DNA from: Arthrobacter gallicola
Lineage (GTDB): Bacteria > Actinomycetota > Actinomycetes > Actinomycetales > Micrococcaceae
DNA: 64,000 bases
NCBI RefSeq assembly: GCF_014836775.1
Contig: NZ_JACSQD010000001.1
Span: 110,255-174,254, forward strand
Reading direction: 5' to 3'
Shown: in pieces, positions 43,045 to 52,334 of the stretch
Position numbering within the stretch: position 1 is the first letter of the stretch
Layout of the letters: every line of letters begins with the position of its first letter
Notes under the pieces: generated by a model
What the model saw: only the letters and a program-made list of their open reading frames with translations
The model's database searches: none
Told to the model about the DNA's origin: nothing
Position numbers and translations under genes: made by a program

Positions 43045-45816
43045 ATGGCGGAGCAGGGACAATACCCCGAATATTGGGAAGCTGATGTCGTGTTGCGGGA
43101 CGGCGGCACGGGCCATCTCCGGCCCGTCTCCCCGGGGGACGCCGAGGCGTTGCAGGCATTCCACATGAGGCAGTCGCAGAGCTCCATCTATCTGAGGTTC
43201 TTCACTTACAAGGCTAAACTGAGCGGCCGTGAGCTGAAGCGTTTCACACACGTGGATTACCGGAACCGCGTTGCGTTTGTCATCACAATCGGGTCCGAAA
43301 TCGTCGGAATCGGCCGTTACGACCGGCTTGATGACCCCACTGAGGCCGAGGTTGCCTTTAACATCTCGGATGAGCATCAGGGGCGCGGGATCGGGTCGAT
43401 CCTCCTGGAGCACCTGGCCGCAGCTGCCCGGGAGAACGGCATCCGCCGCTTCAGTGCCGAGGTGCTGCCGGAGAACCGCAAGATGCTCGGTGTCTTTGCG
43501 GACGCCGGGTACGAGGTGCGGCGGGCCTTCGACGACGGCGTGATCGCGCTGGACTTCGACATTGATCCCACGGACAAGTCCCGTGCCGTGATGGAAGCCC
43601 GTGAGCACCGCGCCGAGGCGCGCAGCGTCGCGGACCTGCTGGCGCCGTCGTCCATTGCCGTGATCGGGGCCAGCCGCGAGTGGGGCACCGTGGGATACCA
43701 GCTCATGGAGCACATCGTGGAGGGCGGCTTCACCGGGTCTGTCTATGCGGTGAACCCGGAGGCCTTTGAACTGGCGGGCATGGTGTCCTACGGAAAAATC
43801 TCCGAGGTCCCGGAACCGGTCCAGCTGGCCGTCATCGCCGTGCCGCACGAACAGGTGCTCGGCGTCGCGGAGGAATGCGCCGCTGCGGGCGTGAAGCACC
43901 TGCTGGTGGTCAGTGCCGGGTTCGACGACGGCGAGGCAGGCCTGGCCCGCCAGCGCACCCTGGTGCGGCGGGCCAGGGCCAACGGCATGAGGGTGGTGGG
44001 CCCGGCGTCCCTGGGGCTGATCAATACCCGGCCGGATGTCTCCCTGAACGCTTCCATGGCCCCGGCCCTGCCCCGGCGCGGCGGGCTGGGCCTGTTCAGC
44101 CAGTCCGCCGCGATCGGGGTGCTGCTGTACGCGGCAGCCCAGCGTCGCAGGCTGGGACTGTCCTCCAAAATCTCCGCCGGCAACCGGGCGGATGTCTCCG
44201 GCAATGACGCCATGCAGTACTGGGAGGACGACGCCGATACCCAGGTGGTGGGGCTGTACCTGGAATCTGTCGGGAACCCGCGTAAGTTCTCCCGCATTGC
44301 CCGGCGCCTGGCATCGAGCAAACCGGTCATCGTCGCGAAGTCCGACGTCACGGGACTGCACCTGCCTCCCGGGCATGCTGTCCGGCTGACGCAGGCGCCC
44401 AAGGGAGCGCTGGACGCGATGCTGCGCCAGTCCGGGGTTATCCGCGTGGACACGAACGAAGAGTTGATGGACGTGGCGCAGATTGCCTGCTCCCAGCCGC
44501 TGCCGCGCGGGAGAGGACTGGCGGTGCTGAGTAATTCGGTGGCTCTCGGCCGGGTGCTTGCCGACGCCTCGGGCGCGCTGGATCTGGAAACGGTGCACCT
44601 GCGCACGGACCTGGAGCTGGACCGGGGGATGAGCGTGGCCCTGCCGCTGCTCCGTGACGCGGTGGCGAAGGCGCTCGCCGATGAAGCGGTCCACTCCGCC
44701 GTCGTCACGCTGCTGCCCTCACCGGGGCTGACCACGGAACACATCGCCGAATGCCTGCTGGACTGCGCAGCGGAGGCGGATAAGCCCGTCATTGCCGTTT
44801 TCACCGGAATTATGGACCCCAGTCTCTCCGCGGAGGGGATCCTGGCGGAACGCGAGAGGCCGGCAGTGGCTGCCCGGCAAACCGGCGCCGGTGAAAACGG
44901 TGACGGGACGCCTGGAACAGGTGAGGACGGGGGAGGTCCCGCAGGCCGGCTCCCCGCGGGGCTCCCGTGTTTCTCCAGTCCGGGGGCCGCAGTAAGTGCC
45001 TTGTCCGCCATTGTCCGCTACACGGAGTGGGCGGGGCGGGAGCACGGACTTTTCGCGGATCCGGCCGGTGTGGACATTGACGGTGCGCACGCCTTTATTG
45101 CTGCGCAGATGTCCCGGGTGGCCAACACGGATCTGCTCCGCCTGGGGCCGGAGGAAACCACCGAACTGCTGGGCTACTACGGTGTCCGGCTGCTTCCGTC
45201 GCTGCCGTTCTCCACAGAAGATGAAGCGGTGGCGGCAGCTGAAAGCCTGGGCTGGCCGGTGGTGCTGAAGACGATGGACGAGCACCTGCGCCACCGGCTG
45301 GACCTGGGTGGCGTGCGGCTGAACATTTCCTCGCCGCAGTCGCTGCGCAGCAACATTTCCGAGATGCGGGCCGCGCTGGAGCCTTACGGCCGGTTTGAAC
45401 TCGAAGTGCAGTCCATGGCGCCGTCCGGCCAGGGCTGCGTGCTGCGCGCCATCGAAGATCCCCTGCTGGGGCCGGTGATCTCCTTCGGCATCGCCGGAGA
45501 CGCCGTGAATCTGCTGGATGACTGGGCGCACGGCATTCCGCCGCTGACCGACGTCGACATCGCCGACCTCGTCCGCACCCCCCGGGCGTCCCGCCGGCTG
45601 TTCGGCTACCAGGGGCTGCCCGAAGTGGATGTTGCCGCCCTGGAGGACGTCATTTCCCGGCTGGCACTGCTGAAGGATGAACACCCGGAGATTGCCCTCG
45701 TGGAGATCAACCCCATCCTGGTCTCGGTCCAGGGCGTCACCGTGCTCAGCGCGGATATCCGGCTGGGAAACCCCCAGCAGCGCACCGACAGTGCCCGGCG
45801 CGCAATGCGGGACTAG
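43045..45816 (+). CDS. GNAT - ADP-forming acyl-CoA synthetase-like fusion (Pat-type protein acetyltransferase)
   Basis: 923 residues. The N-terminal GNAT domain (about 15-180) has the acetyl-CoA loop HQGRGIGS at 111-118. A CoA-binding Rossmann domain (from about 195, SIAVIGASREWGTVGYQLMEHI), a ligase-CoA domain and a C-terminal ATP-grasp domain (about 695-910) follow, as in ADP-forming acetyl-CoA synthetases. The His of PPGHAVRL (about 450) aligns with the phospho-His region of that family. Streptomyces and Saccharopolyspora PatA-type enzymes with related fusions acetylate lysines, notably of acyl-CoA synthetases; there the synthetase part is often inactive. A Gly-rich insert lies at about 615-640. 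No Shine-Dalgarno: TACGCT ends six bases before the ATG, so probably leaderless. Confidence 0.88.
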   Translation: MAEQGQYPEYWEADVVLRDGGTGHLRPVSPGDAEALQAFHMRQSQSSIYLRFFTYKAKLSGRELKRFTHVDYRNRVAFVITIGSEIVGIGRYDRLDDPTEAEVAFNISDEHQGRGIGSILLEHLAAAARENGIRRFSAEVLPENRKMLGVFADAGYEVRRAFDDGVIALDFDIDPTDKSRAVMEAREHRAEARSVADLLAPSSIAVIGASREWGTVGYQLMEHIVEGGFTGSVYAVNPEAFELAGMVSYGKISEVPEPVQLAVIAVPHEQVLGVAEECAAAGVKHLLVVSAGFDDGEAGLARQRTLVRRARANGMRVVGPASLGLINTRPDVSLNASMAPALPRRGGLGLFSQSAAIGVLLYAAAQRRRLGLSSKISAGNRADVSGNDAMQYWEDDADTQVVGLYLESVGNPRKFSRIARRLASSKPVIVAKSDVTGLHLPPGHAVRLTQAPKGALDAMLRQSGVIRVDTNEELMDVAQIACSQPLPRGRGLAVLSNSVALGRVLADASGALDLETVHLRTDLELDRGMSVALPLLRDAVAKALADEAVHSAVVTLLPSPGLTTEHIAECLLDCAAEADKPVIAVFTGIMDPSLSAEGILAERERPAVAARQTGAGENGDGTPGTGEDGGGPAGRLPAGLPCFSSPGAAVSALSAIVRYTEWAGREHGLFADPAGVDIDGAHAFIAAQMSRVANTDLLRLGPEETTELLGYYGVRLLPSLPFSTEDEAVAAAESLGWPVVLKTMDEHLRHRLDLGGVRLNISSPQSLRSNISEMRAALEPYGRFELEVQSMAPSGQGCVLRAIEDPLLGPVISFGIAGDAVNLLDDWAHGIPPLTDVDIADLVRTPRASRRLFGYQGLPEVDVAALEDVISRLALLKDEHPEIALVEINPILVSVQGVTVLSADIRLGNPQQRTDSARRAMRD

Positions 45817-45904
45817 CCCTGCAGCCGGGGCCCGGCGGCAGCTGCCCGTAAGATTGCGCGTGCCTTTTTAGGTGCTCAGGCCCGGTCTGGGGGAAACTGG
45901 ATAC

Positions 45905-46576
45905 ATGTCGCCGCTACTTTCCGCTGAACGCCGCAGCCTTGACGCCTCCATGGAACGCGCCGGCTTTTATCCCACCCTGCTGGCTGACGTGGTCCACGAT
46001 GCCCTGGACGGCCGTGAACCGCTCTCCCACATCATCCATCTGGAAACCCATTTCGAGCGTACCGAGGTGCACCGGCACATCACCGTGCTGGTCCTCACCG
46101 ACGACATGCTGGTGATCACCCATGTGGACGACCAGCAGCTGGATGAGGAGGGTGAGCAGATGATGGCCCAGGTCTCCACCGAATCCGTTCCCGTCTCCCA
46201 AATCCGCTCCGTGGTGCTCGGGTACATGTATTCCCAGCCGCAGAACTACAAGCCCTCAGACCAGGCCCGCGAACTTACCCTGGCCATCGCCTGGTCCGGC
46301 GGACAGCGGCTGGACATGGGGCCGGCCGGCTGCGCCGATCCCCAGTGCGAGGCCGACCACGGCTACACCGGCACCATTGCCCAGGAGGACATTGTCCTGC
46401 GGGTCAGCGCCGAGGCTGACGGCATCCAGGCGGTGCAGAACGCGAAGGCCTTTGCCCGCGCCCTGCGCAAGGTCAACACTGACACCGTGAACATGCGTGC
46501 CTTTGACGCCGCCGCAGACAGGCAGCGCATGCCAGGCATCGGCAGCCGCTTCAACCGCGGCCACCACCAGCGGTAG
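45905..46576 (+). CDS. DUF5998 family protein
   Basis: 223 residues, soluble, no membrane segment. It matches the conserved actinobacterial DUF5998 family (MSPLLSAERRSLDASMERAGFYP...). A compact CADPQCEADHGYTG motif near 150 has two Cys and one His that might bind a metal. Function unknown. The ATG at 45905 was preferred over an upstream in-frame start because the family begins there. It is separated from the next gene by only 4 bp, so DUF5998, the phosphodiesterase and thymidine kinase (2-bp gap) form one operon. Confidence 0.83.
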   Translation: MSPLLSAERRSLDASMERAGFYPTLLADVVHDALDGREPLSHIIHLETHFERTEVHRHITVLVLTDDMLVITHVDDQQLDEEGEQMMAQVSTESVPVSQIRSVVLGYMYSQPQNYKPSDQARELTLAIAWSGGQRLDMGPAGCADPQCEADHGYTGTIAQEDIVLRVSAEADGIQAVQNAKAFARALRKVNTDTVNMRAFDAAADRQRMPGIGSRFNRGHHQR

Positions 46577-46580
46577 GGGC

Positions 46581-47762
46581 ATGGAATCAGCATCCGCTCC
46601 CGCGGAACCGCTGCCCAAGGCGCCGGGATACGGCCAAAGCTCCGTCGCTGAGGTCCTGACCAGCGCGGCCGCGGCGCTCAGCGTTCCCGGCTACACGAAC
46701 ACCCTGGGGCTTCCCGCCGCACGCCGCGTCTGCGTCATCATGGTGGATGGTCTGGGGCGAAGCCTGCTCAAACAGCGGTCGGGGCATGCCCCGTATCTTC
46801 GCTCGCTGATGCATACCGGCCGCACGCTCAGTGCCGCTTTTCCGACGACGACGGCAGCCTCCCTGGCCTCGCTGGGGACCGGCCTGGCACCGGGGCAGCA
46901 TGGCATGGTCGGCTATGACGTCCTCGATCCGGGCCAGGACAAAGTCGTTAATATGCTCGGCAACTGGGACGCGGGGGTGGACCCTAAACTGTGGCAGCCG
47001 TTCCCGACGGTGCTTGAGCGTGTGGCGGAGCATCTTCCCGTTGCCACCGTGAGCCTGCCCAGGTTCGGCGATTCGGCGATGACCCGCGCGGCCCTGCGCG
47101 GTGGAACCTTCGTTGCCGGAACCGGCATCCATGCCCGGGTCCAGGCCGCCGCGGAGACGCTCGCTTCCGAGAAGCGCATGCTGATGTACTTCTACTTCAA
47201 TGAGCTGGACAAGGCCGGGCACCGGTACGGTGCGCAGTCCTCCGAATGGGGTGGAGCGCTGGAGGAAATTGATTCCGCCCTGAAGCGGTTCAGCACCAGA
47301 CTGCCGCCGGACACTCTGGTGCTCCTCACCGGAGACCACGGCATGGTGGATACGGCAGTCCAGGACAGGTTTGATTTCTCCTCCGACCCGAGGCTGGTGG
47401 AGGGGGTGCGCCATACCGCGGGGGAGCCGCGGATGGTCCACCTGTATCTTGAACCCGACGCCCCGGCAGCCGCCCGGGAAGACCTGAGGGCGGCCTGGCG
47501 GCAGGCCTATGGTGCTAAGGCCTGGATCCTGACCCGGGCCGAGGCTGTCGAAGCGGGACTGTTTGGTTCCGTCCGTCCGGAGGTCCTGCCGCGCATCGGA
47601 GATTTGCTCATCGCGGCGCGGGAACCCATTGCCCTCTATGACATGCGGCGGACCAATCCGTCTGCTCTGCAGATGGTCGGGCAGCACGGGTCCCTGACCC
47701 GTGCCGAACGCGAGGTTCCGCTCCTGACACTCGCGCAGCCGGCCAAGGGCGGGCGGAAATAG
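46581..47762 (+). CDS. nucleotide pyrophosphatase/phosphodiesterase (alkaline phosphatase superfamily)
   Basis: 393 residues. Metal-binding Asp56 in VIMVDGLGR, a Thr nucleophile in FPTTT (87-91), NELDKAGHRYG with Asp and His ligands near 225, and GDHGMVD near 255 mark the type I phosphodiesterase/NPP fold. No signal peptide, so cytoplasmic, unlike most eukaryotic NPPs. Substrate unknown. The start is 4 bp after the DUF5998 stop; the thymidine kinase ATG comes 2 bp after its own stop. Confidence 0.88.
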   Translation: MESASAPAEPLPKAPGYGQSSVAEVLTSAAAALSVPGYTNTLGLPAARRVCVIMVDGLGRSLLKQRSGHAPYLRSLMHTGRTLSAAFPTTTAASLASLGTGLAPGQHGMVGYDVLDPGQDKVVNMLGNWDAGVDPKLWQPFPTVLERVAEHLPVATVSLPRFGDSAMTRAALRGGTFVAGTGIHARVQAAAETLASEKRMLMYFYFNELDKAGHRYGAQSSEWGGALEEIDSALKRFSTRLPPDTLVLLTGDHGMVDTAVQDRFDFSSDPRLVEGVRHTAGEPRMVHLYLEPDAPAAAREDLRAAWRQAYGAKAWILTRAEAVEAGLFGSVRPEVLPRIGDLLIAAREPIALYDMRRTNPSALQMVGQHGSLTRAEREVPLLTLAQPAKGGRK

Positions 47763-47764
47763 CG

Positions 47765-48481
47765 ATGGCGGAACTGGTTTTCTTCTCCGGCACCATGGAC
47801 TGCGGTAAGTCCACCCTTGCACTGCAGATGGACTACAACCACAGCGCCCGCGGACGGGGCGGCATCCTCTTCAGCCGGAACGACCGTGCCGGGGAGTCTG
47901 TTATCTCCAGCCGTCTGGGCCTGCGCACACGTGCCGTGGAGGTCCGCGACACCACCGACTTCTGGGAGGAGGCAGTGCGCCGCCGCAGCGCCGGAGACCG
48001 GGTGGACTACCTCATCTGCGACGAAGCGCAGTTCTACAGCGAAGAACAGGTGGAACAGCTTGCCCGGATCGTGGACGAGCTGGGGATCGACGTCTTTGCC
48101 TTCGGTATTGCCACGGACTTCCGTACAAAGCTCTTCCCCGGTTCACAACGCCTGATTGAGCTCGCCGACCGGATTGAGGTCCTGCAGGTCAGGGCACTGT
48201 GCTGGTGCGGACGCAGAGCCACGCACAACGCCCGGACCGTAAACGGAGTCATGGTCGTGACCGGAGACCAGGTGGTGGTGGGGGATGTGGAGAAGCGTTC
48301 CCCCGAGCCGGATCCGGAGGCCCTTTTCGCACCGGAAGAAGCCGGTGCGGCACCCGTTGTTGGTTACGAAACACTGTGCCGGCGTCACTACATGCGCCGG
48401 ATGGGTGCCCAGCAGGCGGCCAGGTTCAAGGAACTTGGCGAAGATCCCGGCGTCTGCGCCGTTGATACGCCGCACCCCTAG
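47765..48481 (+). CDS. tdk: thymidine kinase
   Basis: 238 residues, type II TK. Phosphorylates thymidine to dTMP for salvage. P-loop GTMDCGKST (9-17), the Asp-Glu-Ala-Gln-Phe motif at 86-90 with Glu87 as likely base, and a zinc site formed by CWCG (about 143-146) and the C-terminal CRRHY. The lasso region carries VVTGDQVVVGD. The C-terminal 40 residues are extended compared with the E. coli enzyme. Last gene of a three-gene operon, convergent with sepH. Confidence 0.95.
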   Translation: MAELVFFSGTMDCGKSTLALQMDYNHSARGRGGILFSRNDRAGESVISSRLGLRTRAVEVRDTTDFWEEAVRRRSAGDRVDYLICDEAQFYSEEQVEQLARIVDELGIDVFAFGIATDFRTKLFPGSQRLIELADRIEVLQVRALCWCGRRATHNARTVNGVMVVTGDQVVVGDVEKRSPEPDPEALFAPEEAGAAPVVGYETLCRRHYMRRMGAQQAARFKELGEDPGVCAVDTPHP

Positions 48482-48502
48482 CACTTCATACGCCTAGTCT
48501 CC

Positions 48503-48542
48503 GCCCGCCCGGCATGCCGCGTGGCGGAGGCATGCAGCGGGC
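48503..48542. terminator. bidirectional hairpin between tdk and sepH
   Basis: GCCCGC and GCATGCC pair with GGCATGC and GCGGGC across a loop, with a small bulge; it lies between two convergent stop codons. Confidence 0.7.
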
Positions 48543-48562
48543 AGGGGAGCAGCCGGGTACAG

Positions 48563-49789
48563 CTAGTCGCCCTTACGTCCGAACACAATCTCGTCCCAGC
48601 TGGGGACCGAGGAGCGCTTGGGTTTAATCGGGCGGCGCTCCACGGGTTCCTTGGGCGTCTCTTCTGCCGGCGGGTGATCTTCGCGGGGTTCATCGCGGGC
48701 TGCGCCGGGTTCCACCGGCTCCGGACGGGAGCCGCGCACCGGCCGGACCAGAACACTGATTTCGCGCGTGGAAGTGCTGACCCCTTCATCAAGCCGCAGC
48801 GGGTCAGTCTCCGCCTCGGTGTCGTTCCCCACCGTTTCGGGCGCCGGAGGCAGCGCAGCCGGAGCCAGGCTCAACCTCCCGGTCCGCGGGCGGAGACTGG
48901 ACTCCTCTTCAAGTTCGGCCTGTCCCTCCCGTGGATGGGCAGCAGGAATACTGCCCTTGGCCAGGAGCGCAGCCAGGGCATCGTCGCCGTCCTCATCGGT
49001 GCCCAGACGCTGCCCGCGCCGGGACCGGAGGACATTCAGCAGTTCATCGGTTTCTTCCCCGGTAACTCCGGCAGCTGCGTCCGGTTCGGGACCTTCGGCT
49101 TCGAAATCGAACACGCGGTCAGCCACGGCGGAAAGCCGCCGGGACGGCACGGGGGAGTCGACCGGGGCCAATTCGCTGAGCAGCTGCGCCCAGCGGTTGG
49201 CGTTGGTGACCTGACGCCGCAGCGGGTTGTAGGTCCAGCGCGCCGGCGGTTCTTCGCCAACCGAAACCCGGGACGCCTCCCCAAGGCTGAAGCGGGCGAC
49301 GACGTCCCAGGAACCTTCGGGGCGCCGCCAGGAATCCCATTCCACCGTCTCGGGATCAACGCCGAACGCGCGGAGCCGGTGGCTGACCATCTCCCCAAGG
49401 TTGACGGGTGAGTCGCCGAAGGCCGAACGGTGGCTGTCCTGGGCCGCGGACATGGGAGCTGCGACCTCCACGCCCTGGGCCTGGCGGGCGATGTATTCCC
49501 GCTCGGCCAGCACCGGACCTTCGTAGCGGTGGATGTGGGCGATGTCGTGTCCGGAGAGTTCGGCGACCTCTTCGGCACTGGCGCCGGCGCGGATCCGTGC
49601 CTGGATGTCCCGCGGGGTCATGCTGGGACCGGCTTCGGGCTCTGCAGGGGTACCTGCCCGCCGTCCCTGGCGGGACGCGGCGACACGCAGGGCTTCATCA
49701 ATGCGCAGCCGGAAGGTCTCGCCGCCTCGTCCGCTCAGCAGTAGATGTTCGCCGCCCTCGTGGATCCCCACAAGCCGTAGATCCTGCAT
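48563..49789 (-). CDS. sepH: cell division protein SepH
   Basis: 408 residues. The N-terminal DUF3071 domain (about 1-170) starts MQDLRLVGIHEGGEHLLLSG and includes a helix-turn-helix-like segment SAEEVAELSGHDIAHIHRYEGPVLAEREYIA. The C-terminal half is acidic and Pro/Arg-rich, probably disordered, ending RSSVPSWDEIVFGRKGD, a conserved tail. In Streptomyces and mycobacteria SepH binds FtsZ and promotes assembly at the division site. AGGA lies eight bases before the ATG at 49789; a further in-frame ATG 20 codons upstream is not needed. Confidence 0.92.
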   Translation of the reverse strand: MQDLRLVGIHEGGEHLLLSGRGGETFRLRIDEALRVAASRQGRRAGTPAEPEAGPSMTPRDIQARIRAGASAEEVAELSGHDIAHIHRYEGPVLAEREYIARQAQGVEVAAPMSAAQDSHRSAFGDSPVNLGEMVSHRLRAFGVDPETVEWDSWRRPEGSWDVVARFSLGEASRVSVGEEPPARWTYNPLRRQVTNANRWAQLLSELAPVDSPVPSRRLSAVADRVFDFEAEGPEPDAAAGVTGEETDELLNVLRSRRGQRLGTDEDGDDALAALLAKGSIPAAHPREGQAELEEESSLRPRTGRLSLAPAALPPAPETVGNDTEAETDPLRLDEGVSTSTREISVLVRPVRGSRPEPVEPGAARDEPREDHPPAEETPKEPVERRPIKPKRSSVPSWDEIVFGRKGD

Positions 49790-49801
49790 GAAACAATCCT
49801 C

Positions 49802-49813
49802 GCTATCGATAGC
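49802..49813. promoter_or_regulatory. 12-bp palindrome GCTATCGATAGC in the sepH 5' region
   Basis: A perfect palindrome 13 bp upstream of the sepH start, next to its Shine-Dalgarno. It could be an operator or chance. The rest of the 323-bp gap between sepH and the DUF4193 gene has no gene and must hold both divergent promoters, but no clear -10/-35 pair was found. Confidence 0.35.
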
Positions 49814-50112
49814 AACTCCTTCTTGAAACAATGCCACCCGGGCTTCCAAATTCCTATCGTTTGGCCCGGTGTGGCGCGGATCCGCAACCTTGCGGGGCCC
49901 TGGCTCCCGGCGCCGGCGCCGCGGCTGGAATGGCCTGGCCCGGCTATTTCGTTCTCCCTCAGCAAAAATCTGTCTCCGGCGGGCACAAACGGCACGTCCG
50001 CGGCGTTGATAGTTCCTAGCCGCTCTAGCGACCCCGGGGAGACGCCTTCCTGGAGCTGCGGACCGGCTGGCAGATACCTTTCAGTACCTACACCGATGGT
50101 GAGATAAAAATT

Positions 50113-50412
50113 ATGGCGACAGATTATGACGCGCCGCGCAAGGCCGACGAGGACGCCAGCGAAGAGTCAATTGAAGAGCTGAAAACCCGCCGGACCAATA
50201 CCCAGTCCGCCGTGGTGGATGAAGACGAAGCCGAGGCTGCTGACAGCTTTGAACTGCCGGGCGCTGATTTGTCCGGCGAGGAACTGATGATCCGGGTGCT
50301 CCCGGCACAGTCCGACGAATTTACCTGTGCGTCCTGCTTCCTGGTCCGCCACAGGTCCCAGATAGCGAAGGAAAAAGACGGCCTCTACTACTGCGTTGAG
50401 TGTGAAGGCTGA
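50113..50412 (+). CDS. DUF4193 small zinc-ribbon protein
   Basis: 99 residues. The N-terminal two thirds are acidic and probably flexible (ADEDASEESIEEL, DEDEAEAADS). The C-terminal 30 residues form a zinc ribbon with Cys72, Cys75, Cys94 and Cys97 (CASC and CVEC). A widespread actinobacterial family of unknown function, usually between sepH and dut as here. GGTGAG precedes the ATG. A small CCCCG/CGGGG hairpin separates it from the convergent DUF3093 gene. Confidence 0.9.
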   Translation: MATDYDAPRKADEDASEESIEELKTRRTNTQSAVVDEDEAEAADSFELPGADLSGEELMIRVLPAQSDEFTCASCFLVRHRSQIAKEKDGLYYCVECEG

Positions 50413-50433
50413 CCCCGCGGTTCTCCGGGGAGG

Positions 50434-50898
50434 CTAGGAACGCAGCGCGTCGACCAGCTTCTCCGGGTGCCGGGTGGAGGTGAGCCAATACGGGGTCCGG
50501 TCCGCCGGATCCGTGATTTCGATCTTCACGACCGGGCTGATCCAGCCGCGGAAGCACATGAAGGCGGTGCCGTTCAGGGCCGGACCGCGCTGCTGCGTGG
50601 CGTCCTCCCCGCGGAAGGCCTCAACATCGCCGATCCAGCGGCGTTCGATCTGGGCGCGCCCGACCTGCAGCGTATCCGCGGTAACCCGGATAACGGGCGT
50701 GGACAACAGCAGCAGGACGGTGAGGCCGACGGCGGCAACCAGGGCAACCACAATGCCCACTTCGATGCTGATCGGCACAAAAGCCAGGAGGAAGGTTCCG
50801 GCGATACCGGCTATGACCACCCAGATCCAGGCGGCGGGCAGCAGCCGCTCGGAGTACAGCACGGTCTGGGAAGGGCTCTGGTCAGCAGGGGTTGACAT
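50434..50898 (-). CDS. DUF3093 family membrane protein
   Basis: 154 residues. Two adjacent membrane helices (about 20-39 and 45-65) are followed by a soluble C-terminal domain with RWIGDVEAFRGEDA and a conserved CFRGWISPVVKIEITDPADRTPYWL block ending RHPEKLVDALRS. Unknown function; an actinobacterial family often found beside dut. The ATG at 50898 has AGGAG immediately upstream with very short spacing, so the exact start is a little uncertain. Divergent from dut. Confidence 0.88.
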   Translation of the reverse strand: MSTPADQSPSQTVLYSERLLPAAWIWVVIAGIAGTFLLAFVPISIEVGIVVALVAAVGLTVLLLLSTPVIRVTADTLQVGRAQIERRWIGDVEAFRGEDATQQRGPALNGTAFMCFRGWISPVVKIEITDPADRTPYWLTSTRHPEKLVDALRS

Positions 50899-51057
50899 AC
50901 TCCTAGCTTTCCACCTTTGAGCGCTCTTTTCATCCTGGGCTTCAGCCCGCCGGACTCCCTGCGCGCCGGGGCAGGTGCGGGCAGGCCCAGGCGCTAAAGT
51001 GGCAGAGGTGCTGTTATAGGCCCTGAACCAAACCCTCAACGAAACCCGGAGACAGCT

Positions 51058-51528
51058 GTGCAGCAAGCAGGACCCAGTGTGAAAGTCCAGCTGAAGATGC
51101 TCGACGACGGCCTCGAAGCGCCGTCCTACGCCCACCCAGGTGATGCCGGAGCGGACCTGCGCTCCCGCATCGACGTCGAACTGGCACCCGGCGAACGCCG
51201 GCTGGTGCCCACCGGCGTGTCGATCGCACTGCCCTTCGGCTACGTGGCGCTGATCCACCCCCGCTCCGGGCTGGCCACCAAGCACGGGCTGAGCATTGTT
51301 AATGCACCCGGAACGGTCGACGCCGGCTACCGGGGTGAAATCTCCGTCACACTGTTAAATACAGATGTGTCAGAGCCGATCAGCCTGAAGCGCGGTGACC
51401 GGATTGCCCAGATGGTGATCCAGCGCGTGGAATACGCGGACTTTGAACCGGTGGACGAGCTCACCGGCTCGGTTCGCGGAGCGGGCGGTTTCGGTTCCAC
51501 CGGCGGCTTCGGCACATCCCCGGCCTAG
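51058..51528 (+). CDS. dut: dUTP diphosphatase
   Basis: 156 residues, trimeric dUTPase that turns dUTP into dUMP. All five motifs are seen: DAGADLRS (29-36), [10 protein letters not shown] (68-77), [10 protein letters not shown] with catalytic Asp88 (85-94), [10 protein letters not shown] (near 120) and the Gly-rich C-terminal [18 protein letters not shown] precedes the GTG start. A CCGGGC/GCCCGG hairpin (51541-51559) lies between it and the DUF3710 gene. Confidence 0.96.
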   Translation: MQQAGPSVKVQLKMLDDGLEAPSYAHPGDAGADLRSRIDVELAPGERRLVPTGVSIALPFGYVALIHPRSGLATKHGLSIVNAPGTVDAGYRGEISVTLLNTDVSEPISLKRGDRIAQMVIQRVEYADFEPVDELTGSVRGAGGFGSTGGFGTSPA

Positions 51529-51586
51529 TGCCGGCACATCCCGGGCTGCAACGGCCCGGCTCCAGATGAGGAAAGAGGACTAGGCG

Positions 51587-52330
51587 ATGGCATTTGGGCG
51601 CCGTAAGAAAACGAACCCGCAATCCGCTGACGCAGCAGGATCCGCCGAAGCACCGGTGCCCCCGGCCGGCACGGGAAAGGATGCCGCGGGGAACGCTGGC
51701 CGCGGGCCTGAGCATGGACCCTTCGACGCCGAGGACCGGCCCTCAGAAGAGGGCTACGTGGACCTTGGGGCACTGCGCATCGCGGCAACCCAGGGACTGG
51801 CCCTCCGGCTCGAAGTGGAGGAGAAAACCAAGCGCGTAGTCGCCGTGACCCTGGATCTGGACGGTTCCAGCCTCCAGCTCCAGGCCTTCGCGGCGCCGCG
51901 GTCGGAGACCCTCTGGGATGAGATCCGCGCGCAGATCGTCAAGTCCGTCTCATCCCAGGGCGGCACGGCAGACGAGCTCGAGGGCAGGCTTGGCACCGAG
52001 CTTCTGGCCAGGGTTCCGGCTCAGGCGCAGGACGGGTCCAAAGGTTACCGGGTAGCGCGCTTCGTTGGCGTCGACGGCCCGCGGTGGTTCCTCCGCGGCG
52101 TCTTCGGCGGACCGGCAGCCATGAACCCGGAGGCCGCTGCGCCGCTCGAAGAAGTGTTCCGCAACGTCGTCGTGGTCCGCGGTGACGCACCCCTGCCGCC
52201 CCGCGATCTGCTGCAGCTGACCCTGCCAAAGGACGCCTCACCGCTGCCCCGGCGCGGCACCGAGGCAACGGGAGATGCATCGAAGCCGGAGCCGCCGCAG
52301 CGTGGCCCGGAAATCACGACCATTGGCTAG
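51587..52330 (+). CDS. DUF3710 family protein
   Basis: 247 residues. A basic start (MAFGRRKKT) and a low-complexity stretch to about 45 lead to the DUF3710 domain (about 50-225), with LRIAATQGLALRLEVEE and YRVARFVGVDGPRWFLRGVFGG. Cytoplasmic, function unknown, actinobacterial and always near dut and DUF3159. It ends 4 bp before the OB-fold gene, so dut-DUF3710-OB-DUF3159 behave as one transcription unit. Confidence 0.9.
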   Translation: MAFGRRKKTNPQSADAAGSAEAPVPPAGTGKDAAGNAGRGPEHGPFDAEDRPSEEGYVDLGALRIAATQGLALRLEVEEKTKRVVAVTLDLDGSSLQLQAFAAPRSETLWDEIRAQIVKSVSSQGGTADELEGRLGTELLARVPAQAQDGSKGYRVARFVGVDGPRWFLRGVFGGPAAMNPEAAAPLEEVFRNVVVVRGDAPLPPRDLLQLTLPKDASPLPRRGTEATGDASKPEPPQRGPEITTIG

Positions 52331-52334
52331 GCGG

